DNA of 64,000 nucleotides, taken from NCBI GenBank assembly GCA_963585895.1, contig OY757947.1, forward strand, positions 35,344,883 through 35,408,882. Direction: 5' to 3'. Of the stretch, positions 12,301 through 25,609 are shown piece after piece (the first letter of the stretch is position 1; each line of letters opens with the position of its first letter). Both the position numbers and the translations under genes were made by a program. The notes under the pieces were generated by a model. That model was not told where the DNA came from and did not search any database. It worked only from the letters and a program-made list of their open reading frames with translations. Source of the DNA: Sepioteuthis lessoniana. Taxonomy: Eukaryota; Mollusca; Cephalopoda; Myopsida; Loliginidae.

Positions 12301-15300
12301 CGGTGGATTTGTACCTATGAAGATGAATAAAAGATGCAGAATGGAAATTTACATTTACCGAAGAAGTTTGGATTATACCAACGCGCGGTGGATTTGTACC
12401 TACGAAGATGAATAAAAGAAGCAGAATGGAAATTTACATTTACCGAAGAAGTTTGGATTATACCAACGTGCGGTGGATTTGTACCTATGAAGATGAATAA
12501 AAGATGCACGAGGGAAACTTACATTTCCCCAAGAGGTTTGGATTATACCAACGCGCGGTGGATTTGTACCTATGAAGATGAATAAAAGATGCAGAATGGA
12601 AATTTACATTTACCGAAGAAGTTTGGATCATACCAACGCGCGGTGGATTTGTACCTATGAAGATGAATAAAAGATTAAGAATGGAAATTTACATTTACCG
12701 AAGAAGTTTGGATCCTTACAACGCGCGGTGGATTTGTACCTATGAAGATGAATAAAAGATGCAGAATGGAAATTTACATTTACCGAAGAAGTTTGGACTG
12801 TACCAACGAGCGGTGGATTTGTACCTATGAAGATGAATAAAAGATGCAGAATGGAAATTTACATTTACCGAAGAAGTTTGGATTATACCAACGCGCGGTG
12901 GATTTGTACCTATGAAGATGAATAAAAGATTAAGAATGGAAATTTACATTTACCGAAGAAGTTTGGATTATACCAACGCGCGGTGGATTTGTACCTATGA
13001 AGATGAATTAAAGATGCACGAGGGAATCTTACATTTCCCCAAGAGGTTTGGATTATACCAACGCGCGGTGGATTTGTACCTACGAAGATGAATAAAAGAT
13101 GCAGAATGGAAATTTCCATTTACCGAAGACGTTTGGATTATACTAACGCGCGGTGGATTTGTACCTACGAAGATGAATAAAAGATGCAGAATGGAAATTT
13201 ACATTTACCGAAGAAGTTTGGATTATACCAACGCGCGGTGGATTTGTACCTACGAAGATGAATAAAAGAAGCAGAATGGAAATTTACATTTACCGAAGAA
13301 GTTTGGATTATACCAAAGTGCGGTGGATTTGTACCTATGAAGATGAATAAAAGATGCACGAGGGAAACTTACATTTCCCCAAGAGGATTCGATTATACCA
13401 AAGCGCGGTGGATTTGTACCTATGAAGATGAATAAAAGATGCAGAATGGAAATTTACATTTACAGAAAAAGTTTGGATTATACCAACGCGCGGTGGATTT
13501 GTACCTATGAAGATGAATAAAAGATGCAGAATGGAAATTTACATTTACCGAAGAAGTTTGGATTATACCAACGCGCGGTGGATTTGTACCTACGAAGATG
13601 AATAAAAGAAGCAGAATGGAAATTTACATTTACCGAAGAAGTTTGGATTATACCAACGTGCGGTGGATTTGTACCTATGAAGATGAATAAAAGATGCACG
13701 AGGGAAACTTACATTTCCCCAAGAGGTTTGGATTATACCAACGCGCGGTGGATTTGTACCTATGAAGATGAATAAAAGATGCAGAATGGAAATTTACATT
13801 TACCGAAGAAGTTTGGATCATACCAACGCGCGGTGGATTTGTACCTATGAAGATGAATAAAAGATTAAGAATGGAAATTTACATTTACCGAAGAAGTTTG
13901 GATCCTTACAACGCGCGGTGGATTTGTACCTATGAAGATGAATAAAAGATGCAGAATGGAAATTTACATTTACCGAAGAAGTTTGGACTGTACCAACGAG
14001 CGGTGGATTTGTACCTATGAAGATGAATAAAAGATGCAGAATGGAAATTTACATTTACCGAAGAAGTTTGGATTATACCAACGCGCGGTGGATTTGTACC
14101 TATGAAGATGAATAAAAGATGCAGAATGGAAATTTACATTTACCGAAGAAGTTTGGATTATACCAACGCGCGGTGGATTTGTACCTATGAAGATGAATTA
14201 AAGATGCACGAGGGAATCTTACATTTCCCCAAGAGGTTTGGATTATACCAACGCGCGGTGGATTTGTACCTACGAAGATGAATAAAAGATGCAGAATGGA
14301 AATTTCCATTTACCGAAGACGTTTGGATTATACTAACGCGCGGTGGATTTGTACCTACGAAGATGAATAAAAGATGCAGAATGGAAATTTACATTTACCG
14401 AAGAAGTTTGGATTATACCAACGCGCGGTGGATTTGTACCTACGAAGATGAATAAAAGAAGCAGAATGGAAATTTACATTTACCGAAGAAGTTTGGATTA
14501 TACCAAAGTGCGGTGGATTTGTACCTATGAAGATGAATAAAAGATGCACGAGGGAAACTTACATTTCCCCAAGAGGATTCGATTATACCAAAGCGCGGTG
14601 GATTTGTACCTATGAAGATGAATAAAAGATGCAGAATGGAAATTTACATTTACAGAAAAAGTTTGGATTATACCAACGCGCGGTGGATTTGTACCTATGA
14701 AGATGAATAAAAGATGCAGAATGGAAATTTACATTTACCGAAGAAGTTTGGATTATAACAACGCGCGGTGGATTTGTACCTATGAAGATGAATAAAAGAT
14801 GCAGAATGGAAATTTACATTTACCGAAGAAGTTTGGATTATACCAACGAGCGGTGTATTTGTACCTATGAAGATGAATAAAAGATGCAGAATGGAAATTT
14901 ACATTTACCAAAGAAGTTTGGATTATACCAACGCGCGGTGGATTTGTACCTATGAAGATGAATAAAAGATGCAGAATGGAAATTTACATTTACCGAAGAA
15001 GTTTGGATTATACCAACGCGCGGTGGATTTGTACCTATGAAGATGAATAAAAGATGCACGAGGGAAACTTACATTTCCCCAAGAGGTTTGGATTATACCA
15101 ACGCGCGGTGGATTTCTACCTATGAAGATGAATAAAAGATGCAGAATGGAAATTTACATTTACCGAAGAAGTTTGGATTACACCAACGCGCGGTGGATTT
15201 GTACCTTGCAAGATGAATAAAAGATGCATGAGGGAAACTTACATTTCCCCAAGAGGTTTGGTTTATACCAACGCGCGGTGGATTTCTACCTATGAAGTTG

Positions 15301-16890
15301 AATAAAAGATGCAGAATGGAAATTTACATTTACCGAAGAAGTTTGGATTATACCAAAGCGCGGTGGATTTGTACCTATGAAGATGAATAAAAGATGCATG
15401 AGTGAAACTTACATTTACCGAAGAAGTTTGGATTATACCAACGCGCTGTGGATTTGTACCTATGAAGATGAATAAAAGATGCAGAATGGAAATTTACATT
15501 TACCGAAGAAGTTTGGATTATACCAACGCGCGGTGGATTTGTACCTATGAAGATGAATAAAAGATTAAGAATGGAAATTTACATTTACCGAAGAAGTTTG
15601 GATCCTACCAACGCGCGGTGGATTTGTACCTATGAAGATGAATAAAAGATGCAGAATGGAAATTTACATTTACCGAAGAAGTTTGGATTATACCAACGAG
15701 CGGTGGATTTGTACCTATGAAGATGAATAAAAGATGCAGAATGGAAATTTACATTTACCGAAGAAGTTTGGATTATACCAACACGCGGTGGATTTGTACC
15801 TATGAAGATGAATAAAAGATGCAGAATGGAAATTTACATTTACCGAAGAAGTTTGGATTATACCAACGCGCGGTGGATTTGTACCTATGAAGATGAATTA
15901 AAGATGCACGAGGGAAACTTACATTTCCCCAAGAGGTTTGGATTATACCAACGCGCGGTGGATTTGTACCTACGAAGATGAATAAAAGATGCAGAATGGA
16001 AATTTACATTTACCGAAGAAGTTTGGATTATACCAAAGTGCGGTGGATTTGTACCTATGAAGATGAATAAAAGATGCACGAGGGAAACTTACATTTCCCT
16101 AAGAGGTTTAGATTATACCAAAGCGCGGTGGATTTGTACCTATGAAGATGAATAAAAGATGCAGAATGGAAATTTACATTTACCGAAAAAGTTTGGATTA
16201 TACCAACGCGCGGTGGATTTGTACCTATGAAGATGAATAAAAGATGCAGAATGGAAATTTACATTTACCGAAGAAGTTTGGATTATACCAACGCGCGGTG
16301 GATTTGTACCTATGAAGATGAATAAAAGATGCAGAATGGAAATTTACATTTACCGAAAAAGTTTGGATTATACAAATGCGCGGTGGATTTGTACCTACGA
16401 AGATGAATAAAAGATGCAGAATGGAAATTTCCATTTACCGAAGACGTTTGGATCATACTAACGCGCGGTGGATTTGTACCTATGAAGATGAATAAAAGAT
16501 GCAGAATGGAAATTTACATTTACCGAAGAAGTTTGGATTATACCAATGTGCGGTGGATTTGTACCTATGAAGATAAATAAAAGATGCAGAATGGAAATTT
16601 ACATTTACCGAAGAAGTTTGGATTATACCAACGCGCGGTGGATTTGTACCTATGAAGATGAAGAAAAGATGCAGAATGGAAATTTACATTTACCGAAGAA
16701 GTTTGGATTATACCAACGCGCGGTGGATTTGTACCTATGAAGATGAATAAAAGATGCACGAGGGAAACTTACATTTCCCCAAGAGGTTTGGATTATACCA
16801 ACGCGCGGTGGATTTCTACCTATGAAGATGAATAAAAGATGCAGAATGGAAATTTACATTTACCGAAGAAGTTTGGATCCTTACAACGCG
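12301..16890 (+). repeat. Higher-order unit, 4590 bp, copy 2
   Basis: This is the same 54-monomer order as the preceding copy, at nearly full identity. The internal 1190-bp duplication is also kept (GGATCC at 12710 and 13900), so it arose before the 4590-bp duplication. Small private changes include CCAAAGCGCGG near 15354, TTTCCCTAAGAGG near 16097 and CCAATGTGCGG near 16546. There is no net length difference from copy 1. Confidence 0.85.
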
Positions 16891-17385
16891 CGGTGGATTT
16901 GTACCTATGAAGATGAATAAAAGATGCAGAATGGAAATTTACATTTACCGAAGAAGTTTGGATTATACCAACGCGCGGTGGATTTGTACCTACGAAGATG
17001 AATAAAAGAAGCAGAATGGAAATTTACATTTACCGAAGAAGTTTGGATTATACCAACGTGCGGTGGATTTGTACCTATGAAGATGAATAAAAGATGCACG
17101 AGGGAAACTTACATTTCCCCAAGAGGTTTGGATTATACCAACGCGCGGTGGATTTGTACCTATGAAGATGAATAAAAGATGCAGAATGGAAATTTACATT
17201 TACCGAAGAAGTTTGGATCATACCAACGCGCGGTGGATTTGTACCTATGAAGATGAATAAAAGATTAAGAATGGAAATTTACATTTACCGAAGAAGTTTG
17301 GATCCTTACAACGCGCGGTGGATTTGTACCTATGAAGATGAATAAAAGATGCAGAATGGAAATTTACATTTACCGAAGAAGTTTG
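16891..17385 (+). repeat. Truncated third copy of the 4590-bp unit
   Basis: Only about the first six monomers of the unit are present. The A monomer followed by an AAGAAGCAG monomer, then a B monomer, a GGATCATACC monomer and the GATTAAG/GGATCC monomer (GGATCC at 17300) lie 4590 bp after their counterparts. At about 17387 the expected GGACTGTACC is replaced by GGATTATACCAATGCG, so the copy stops here. It overlaps the start of the next duplicated block. Confidence 0.8.
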
Positions 17386-20300
17386 GATTATACCAATGCG
17401 CGTTGGATTTGTACCTATGAAGATAAATAAAAGATGCGGAATGGAAATTTATATTTACCGAAGAAGTTTGGATTATACCAACGCGCGGTGGATTTGTACC
17501 TATGAAGATGAATAAAAGATGCAGAATGGAAATTTACATTTACCGAAGAAGTTTGGATTATACCAACGCGCGGTGGATTTGTACCTATGAAGATGAATAA
17601 AAGATGCAGAATGGAAATTTACATTTACCGAAGAAGTTTGGATTATACCAACGCGCGGTGGATTTGTACCTATGAAGATGAATAAAAGATGCAGAATGGA
17701 AATTTACATTTACCGAAGAAGTTTGGATTATACCAACGCGCGGTGGATTTGTACCTAGGAAGATGAATAAAAGATGCATGAGGGAAACTTACATTTCCCC
17801 AAGAGGTTTGGTTTATACCAACGCGCGGTGGATTTCTACCTATGAAGTTGAATAAAAGATGCAGAATGGAAATATACATTTACCGAAGAAGTTAGGATTA
17901 TACCAACGCGCGGTGGATTTGTACCTATGAAGATGAATAAAAGATGGATGAGTGAAACTTACATTTACCGAAGAAGTTTGGATTATACCAACGCGCGGTG
18001 GATTTGTACCTATGAAGATGAATAAAAGATGCAGAATGGAAATTTACATTTACCGAAGAAGTTTGGATTATACCAACGCGCGGTGGATTTGTACCTATGA
18101 AGATGAATAAAAGATGCACGAGGGAAACTTACATTTCCCCTAGAGGTTTGGATTATACCAACGCGCGGTGGATTTGTACCTACGAAGATGAATAAAAGAT
18201 GCAGAATGGAAATTTCCATTTACAGAAGACGTTTGGATTATACTAACGCGCGGTGGATTTGTACCTATGAAGATGAATAAAAGATGCAGAATGGAAATTT
18301 ACATTTACCGAAGAAGTTTGGATTATACCAACGCGCGGTGGATTTGTACCTACGAAGATGAATAAAAGATGCAGAATGGAAATTTACATTTACCGAAGAA
18401 GTTTGGATTATACCAACGCGCGGTGGATTTGTACCTACGAAGATGAATAAAAAAAGCAGAATGGAAATTTACATTTTCCGAAGAAGTTTGGATTATACCA
18501 ACGTGCGGTGGATTTGTACCTATGAAGATGAATAAAAGATGCACGAGGGAAACTTACATTTCCCCAAGAGGTTTGGATTATACCAAAGCGCGGTGGATTT
18601 GTACCTATGAAGATGAATAAAAGATGCAGAATGGAAATTTACATTTACCGAAGAAGTTTGGATTATACCAACGCGCGGTGGATTTGTACCTATGAAGATG
18701 AATAAAAGATGCAGAATGGAAATTTACATTTACCGAAGAAGTTTGGATTATACCAACGCGCGGTGGATTTGTACCTATGAAGATGAATAAAAAATGCAGA
18801 ATGGAAATTTACATTTACCGAAAAAGTTTGGATTATACAAATGCGCGGTGGATTTGTACCTACGAAGATGAATAAAAGATGCAGAATGGAAATTTCCATT
18901 TACCGAAGACGTTTGGATCATACTAACGCGCGGTGGATTTGTACCTATGAAGATGAATAGAAGATGCAGAATGGAAATTTACATTTACCGAAGAAGTTTG
19001 GATTATACCAATGCGCGGTGGATTTGTACCTATGAAGATAAATAAAAGATGCAGAATGGAAATTTACATTTACCGAAGAAATTTGGATCATACCAACGCG
19101 CGGTGGATTTGTACCTATGAAGATGAATAAAAGATGCAGAATGGAAATTTACATTTACCGAAGAAGTTTGGATTATACCAACGCGCGGTGGATTTGTACC
19201 TATGAAGATGAATAAAAGATGCACGAGGGAAACTTACATTTCCCCAAGAGGTTTGGATTATACCAACGCGCGGTGGATTTCTACCTATGAAGATGAATAA
19301 AAGATGCAGAATGGAAATTTACATTTACCGAAGAAGTTTGGATTATACCAATGCGCGTTGGATTTGTACCTATGAAGATAAATAAAAGATGCAGAATGGA
19401 AATTTACATTTACCGAAGAAGTTTGGATTATACCAACGCGCGGTGGATTTGTACCTATGAAGATGAATAAAAGATGCAGAATGGAAATTTACATTTACCG
19501 AAGAAGTTTGGATTATACCAACGCGCGGTGGATTTGTACCTATGAAGATGAATAAAAGATGCAGAATGGAAATTTACATTTACCGAAGAAGTTTGGATTA
19601 TACCAACGCGCGGTGGATTTGTACCTAGGAAGATGAATAAAAGATGCATGAGGGAAACTTACATTTCCCCAAGAGGTTTGGTTTATACCAACGCGCGGTG
19701 GATTTCTACCTATGAAGTTGAATAAAAGATGCAGAATGGAAATTTACATTTACCGAAGAAGTTAGGATTATACCAACGCGCGGTGGATTTGTACCTATGA
19801 AGATGAATAAAAGATGGATGAGTGAAACTTACATTTACCGAAGAAGTTTGGATTATACCAACGCGCGGTGGATTTGTACCTATGAAGATGAATAAAAGAT
19901 GCAGAATGGAAATTTACATTTACCGAAGAAGTTTGGATTATACCAACGCGCGGTGGATTTGTACCTATGAAGATGAATAAAAGATGCACGAGGGAAACTT
20001 ACATTTCCCCTAGAGGTTTGGATTATACCAACGCGCGGTGGATTTGTACCTACGAAGATGAATAAAACATGCAGAATGGAAATTTCCATTTACAGAAGAC
20101 GTTTGGATTATACTAACGCGCGGTTGATTTGTACCTATGAAGATGAATAAAAGATGCAGAATGGAAATTTACATTTACCGAAGAAGTTTGGATTATACCA
20201 ACGCGCGGTGGATTTGTACCTACGAAGATGAATAAAAGATGCAGAATGGAAATTTACATTTACCGAAGAAGTTTGGATTATACCAACGCGCGGTGGATTT
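17310..20300 (+). repeat. Duplication at 1870-bp offset (22 monomers)
   Basis: About 1.1 kb at 17310-18430 is repeated at 19180-20300. Shared markers 1870 bp apart include the AAGATGGATGAGTG monomer (near 17940/19810), TTTCCCCTAGAGG (near 18136/20006), GTTAGGATTATACC (17891/19761) and CATTTACAGAAGACG (near 18219/20089). Matching stops near 18430, where one copy has AATAAAAAAAGCAG and the other a B monomer. The roughly 780 bp between the copies is ordinary A/B monomers. Confidence 0.8.
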
Positions 20301-22511
20301 GTACCTATGAAGATGAATAAAAGATGCATGAGGGAAACTTACATTTCCCCAAGAGGTTTGGTTTATACCAACGCGCGGTGGATTTCTACCTATGAAGATG
20401 AATAAAAGATTCAGAATGGAAATTTACATTTACTGAAGAAGTTTGGATCATACCAACGCGCGGTGGATTTGTACCTATGAAGATGAATAAAAGATGCAGA
20501 ATGGAAATTTACATTTACCGAAGAAGTTTGGATTATACCAAAGAGCGGTGGATTTGTACCTATGAAGATGAATAAAAGATGCAGAATGGAAATTTACATT
20601 TACCGAAGAAGTTTGGATTATACCAACGCGCGGTGGATTTGTACCTATGAAGATGAATAAAAGATGCAGAATGGAAATTTACATTTACCGAAGAAGTTTG
20701 GATTATACCAACGCGCGGTGGATTTGTACCTATGAAGATAAATTAAAGATGCACGAGGGAAACTTACATTTCCCCAAGAGGTTTGGATTATACCAACGCG
20801 CGGTGGATTTGTACCTACGAAGATGAATAAAAGATGCAGAATGGAAATTTCCATTTACCGAAGACGTTTGGATTATACTAACGCGCGGTGGATTTGTACC
20901 TACGAAGATGAATAAAAGATGCAGAATGGAAATTTACATTTACCGAAGAAGTTTGGATTATACCAACGCGCGGTGGATTTGTACCTATGAAGATGAATAA
21001 AATGCAGAATGGAAATTTACATTTACCGGAGAAGTTTGGATTATACCAACGCGCGGTGGATTTGTACCTACGAAGATGAATAAAAGATGCAGAATGGAAA
21101 TTTACATTTACCGAAGAAGTTTGGATTATACCAACGCGCGGTGGATTTGTACCTACGAAGATGAATAAAAGAAGCAGAATGGAAATTTACATTTACCGAA
21201 GAAGTTTGGATTATACCAACGCGCGGTGGATTTGTACCTATGAAGATGAATTAAAGATGCATGAGTGAAACTTACATTTACCGAAGAAGTTTGGATTATA
21301 CCAACGCGCGGTGGATTTGTACCTATGAAGATGAATAAAAGATGCAGAATGGAAATTTACATTTACCGATGAAGTTTGGATTATACCAACGCGCGGTGGA
21401 TTTGTACCTATGAAGATGAATAAAAGATGCACGAGAGAAACTTACATTTCCCCAAGAGGTTTGGATTATACCAACGCGCGGTGGATTTGTACCTACGAAG
21501 ATGAATAAAAGATGCAGAATGGAAATTTCCATTTACCGAAGACGTTTGGATTATACTAACGCGCGGTGGATTTGTACCTATGAAGATGAATAAAAGATGC
21601 ACAATGGAAATTTACATTTACCGAAGAAGTTTGGATTATACCAACGCGCGGTGGATTTGTACCTACGAAGATGAATAAAAGATGCAGAATGGAAATTTAC
21701 ATTTACCGAAGAAGTTTGGATTATACCAACGCGCGGTGGATTTGTACCTCTGAAGATGAATAAAAGATGCAGAATGGAAATTTACATTTACCGAAGAAGT
21801 TTGGATTATACCAACGCGCGGTGGATTTGTACCTATGAAGATGAATAAAAGATGCATGAGGGAAACTTACATTTCCCCAAGAGGTTTGGATTATACCAAC
21901 GTGCGGTGGATTTCTACCTATGAAGATGAATAAAAGATGCAGAATGGAAATTTACATTTACCGAAGAAGTTTGGATTATACCAATGCGCGGTGGATTTGT
22001 ACCTATGAAGATAAATAAAAGATGCAGAATGGAAATTTACATTTACCGAAGAAGTTTGGATTATACCAACGCCCGGTAGATTTGTACCTATGAAGATGAA
22101 TAAAAGATGCAGAATGGAAATTTACATTTACCGAAGAAGTTTGGATTATACCAACGCGCGGTGGATTTGTACCTATGAAGATGAATAAAAGATGCAGAAT
22201 GGAAATTTACATTTACCGAAGAAGTTTGGATTATACCAACGCGCGGTGGATTTGTACCTATGAAGATGAATAAAAGATGCATGAGGGAAACTTACATTTC
22301 CCCAAGAGGTTTGGTTTATACCAACGCGCGGTGGATTTCTACCTATGAAGTTGAATAAAAGATGCAGAATGGAAATTTACATTTACCGAAGAAGTTTGGA
22401 TTATACCAACGCGCGGTGGATTTGTACCTACGAAGATGAATAAAAGATGCAGAATGGAAATTTACATTTACCGAAGAAGTTTGGATTATACCAACGCGCG
22501 GTGGATTTGTA
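20300..22511 (+). repeat. Mixed satellite monomers between duplicated blocks
   Basis: This stretch has about 26 monomers of families A and B with no clear long duplication of its own. The only 2-bp deletion I found in the array is near 21001 (AATAAAATGCAG in place of AATAAAAGATGCAG), and it shifts the register of everything downstream. The GCCCGGTAGATT variant near 22071 reappears in both copies of the next block, which suggests this stretch is related to the source of that block. No gene is seen. Confidence 0.7.
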
Positions 22512-24211
22512 CCTACGAAGATGAATAAAAGAAGCAGAATGGAAATTTACATTTCCCCAAGAGGTTTGGATTATACCAACGCGCGGTGGATTAGTACCTA
22601 CGAAGATGAATAAAAGATGCAGAATGGAAATTTACATTTACCGAAGAAGTTTGGATTATACCAACGCGCGGTGGATTTGTACCTATGAAGATGAATAAAA
22701 GATGCAGAATGGAAATTTACATTTACCGAAGAAGTTTGGATTATACCAACGAGCGGTGGATTTGTACCTATGAAGATGAATAAAAGATGCAGAATGGAAA
22801 TTTACATTTACCGAAGAAGTTTGGATTATACCAACGCGCGGTGGATTTGTACCTATGAAGATGAATAAAAGATGCAGAATGGAAATTTACATTTACCGAA
22901 GAAGTTTGGATTATACCAACGCGCGGTGGATTTGTACCTATGAAGATGAATAAAAGATGCAGAATGGAAATTTACATTTACCGAAGAAGTTTGGATTATA
23001 CCAACGCGCGGTGGATTTGTACCTATGAAGATGAATAAAAGATGCAGAATGGAAATTTACATTTACCGAAGAAGTTTGGATTATACCAATGCGCGGTGGA
23101 TTTGTACCTATGAAGATAAATAAAAGATGCAGAATGGAAATTTACATTTACCGAAGAAGTTTGGATTATACCAACGCCCGGTAGATTTGTACCTATGAAG
23201 ATGAATAAAAGATGCAGAATGGAAATTTACATTTACCGAAAAAGTTTGCATTATACCAACGCGCGGTGGATTTGTACCTATGAAGATCAATAAAAGATGC
23301 AGAATGGAAATTTACATTTACCGAAGAAGTTTGGATTATACCAACGCGCGGTGGATTTGTACCTACGAAGATGAATAAAAGAAGCAGAATGGAAATTTAC
23401 ATTTCCCCAAGAGGTTTGGATTATACCAACGCGCGGTGGATTAGTACCTACGAAGATGAATAAAAGATGCAGAATGGAAATTTACATTTACCGAAGAAGT
23501 TTGGATTATACCAACGCGCGGTGGATTTGTACCTATGAAGATGAATAAAAGATGCAGAATGGAAATTTACATTTACCGAAGAAGTTTGGATTATACCAAC
23601 GAGCGGTGGATTTGTACCTATGAAGATGAATAAAAGATGCAGAATGGAAATTTACATTTACCGAAGAAGTTTGGATTATACCAACGCGCGGTGGATTTGT
23701 ACCTATGAAGATGAATAAAAGATGCAGAATGGAAATTTACATTTACCGAAGAAGTTTGGATTATACCAACGCGCGGTGGATTTGTACCTATGAAGATGAA
23801 TAAAAGATGCAGAATGGAAATTTACATTTACCGAAGAAGTTTGGATTATACCAACGCGCGGTGGATTTGTACCTATGAAGATGAATAAAAGATGCAGAAT
23901 GGAAATTTACATTTACCGAAGAAGTTTGGATTATACCAATGCGCGGTGGATTTGTACCTATGAAGATAAATAAAAGATGCAGAATGGAAATTTACATTTA
24001 CCGAAGAAGTTTGGATTATACCAACGCCCGGTAGATTTGTACCTATGAAGATGAATAAAAGATGCAGAATGGAAATTTACATTTACCGAAAAAGTTTGCA
24101 TTATAACAACGCGCGGTGGATTTGTACCTATGAAGATCAATAAAAGATGCAGAATGGAAATTTACATTTACCGAAGAAGTTTGGATTATACCAACGCGCG
24201 GTGGATTTGTA
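22512..24211 (+). repeat. 850-bp tandem duplication (10 monomers, two copies)
   Basis: Two adjacent 850-bp copies run at about 22512-23361 and 23362-24211. Markers 850 bp apart are an AAGAAGCAG monomer running into CATTTCCCCAAGAGG (22531/23381), GGATTAGTACC (22588/23438), GCCCGGTAGATT (23171/24021), AAAGTTTGCATTATA (23241/24091) and GAAGATCAATAAAAG (23282/24132). I noticed one difference, TTATACCAAC against TTATAACAAC near 23251/24101, so the event is recent. Confidence 0.85.
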
Positions 24212-25609
24212 CCTATGAAGATGAATAAAAGATGCATGAGGGAAACTTACATTTCCCCAAGAGGTTTGGTTTATACCAACGCGCGTTGGATTTCTACCTA
24301 TGAAGTTGAATAAAAGATGCAGAATGGAAATTTACATTTACCGAAGACGTTTGGATTATACTAACGCGCGGTGGATTTGTACCTATGAAGATGAATAAAA
24401 GATGCAGAATGGAAATTTACATTTACCGAAGAAGTTTGGATTATACCAACGCGCGGTGGATTTGTACCTACGAAGATGAATAAAAGATGCAGAATGGAAA
24501 TTTACATTTACCGAAGAAGTTTGGATTATACCAACGCGCGGTGGATTTGTACCTACGAAGATGAATAAAAGAAGCAGAATGGAAATTTACATTTTCCGAA
24601 GAAGTTTGGATTATACCAACGCGCGGTGGATTTGTACCTATGAAGATGAATAAAAGATGCAGAATGGAAATTTACATTTACCAAAGAAGGTTGGATTATA
24701 CCAACGCGCGGTGTATTTGTACCTATGAAGATGAATAAAAGATGCAGAATGGAAATTTACATTTACCGAAGAACTTTGGATTATACCAACGCGCGGTGGA
24801 TTTGTACCTATGAAGATGAATAAAAGATGCAGAATGGAAATTTACATTTACCGAAGATGTTTGGATTATACCAACGCGCGGTGGATTTGTACCTATGAAG
24901 ATGATTTAAAGATGCACGAGGGAATCTTTCATTTCCCCAAGAGGTTTGGATTATACCAACGCGCGGTGGATTTGTACCTACGAAGATGAATAAAAGATGC
25001 AGAATGGAAATTTCCATTTACCGAAGACGTTTGGATTATACTAACGCGCGGTGGATTTGTACCTACGAAGATGAATAAAAGATGCAGAATGGAAATTTAC
25101 ATTTACCGAAGAAGTTTGGATTATACCAACGCGCGGTGGATTTGTACCTACGAAGATGAATAAAAGATGCAGAATGGAAATTTACATTTACCGAAGAAGT
25201 TTGGATTATACCAACGCGCGGTGGATTTGTACCTATGAAGATGAATAAAAGATGCAGAATGGAAATTTACATTTACCGAAGAAGTTTGGATTATACCAAC
25301 GCGCGGTGGATTTGTACCTATGAAGATGAATAAAAGATGCAGAATGGAAATTTACATTTACCGAAGAAGTTTGGATTATACCAACGCGCGGTGGATTTGT
25401 ACCTATGAAGATGAATTAAAGATGCACGAGGGAATCTTACATTTCCCCAAGAGGTTTGGATTATACCAACGCGCGGTGGATTTGTACCTACGAAGATGAA
25501 TAAAAGATGCAGAATGGAAATTTCCATTTACCGAAGACGTTTGGATTATACTAACGCGTGGTGGATTTGTACCTACGAAGATGAATAAAAGATGCAGAAT
25601 GGAAATTTA
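24212..25609 (+). repeat. Mixed monomers with 510- and 595-bp spaced B-subtype cassettes
   Basis: The B subtype with GATGCACGAGGG followed by AATC occurs near 24910 and 25430, and again near 26025 in the next block. The steps are 510 to 595 bp (6 and 7 monomers). Each is followed by an A monomer with TTTCCATTTACCGAAGACG. The first copy carries extra changes (GATGATTTAAAG, CTTTCATTTCC). The repeated cassette suggests local unequal exchange. No gene is seen. Confidence 0.65.

Larger units (their letters stand above)
3699..17305. other. GGATCC-bearing monomers restricted to one domain
   Basis: I count thirteen GGATCC hexamers, beginning at 3699, 4464, 6164, 7355, 8120, 9310, 11010, 12285, 12710, 13900, 15600, 16875 and 17300. 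They arise from a GGATCCTTACAACG or GGATCCTACCAACG variant of the consensus GGATTATACCAACG, often in monomers that also carry GATTAAGAATGG. Their spacings repeat (1190, 1700, 1275, 425 and so on). By eye I find none before 3699 or after 17305, so the variant marks the amplified domain. Confidence 0.8.

Noticed and set aside
3699-17305. GGATCC sites as a functional element
   Set aside because: They come from a small substitution in one monomer type, spread by the 1190- and 4590-bp duplications. They are useful as markers but give no sign of function.
17310-20300. A common 22-monomer higher-order unit shared with 52.5-55.3 kb
   Set aside because: The offsets are equal (1870 bp), but the diagnostic monomers are different, so the agreement is coincidence.
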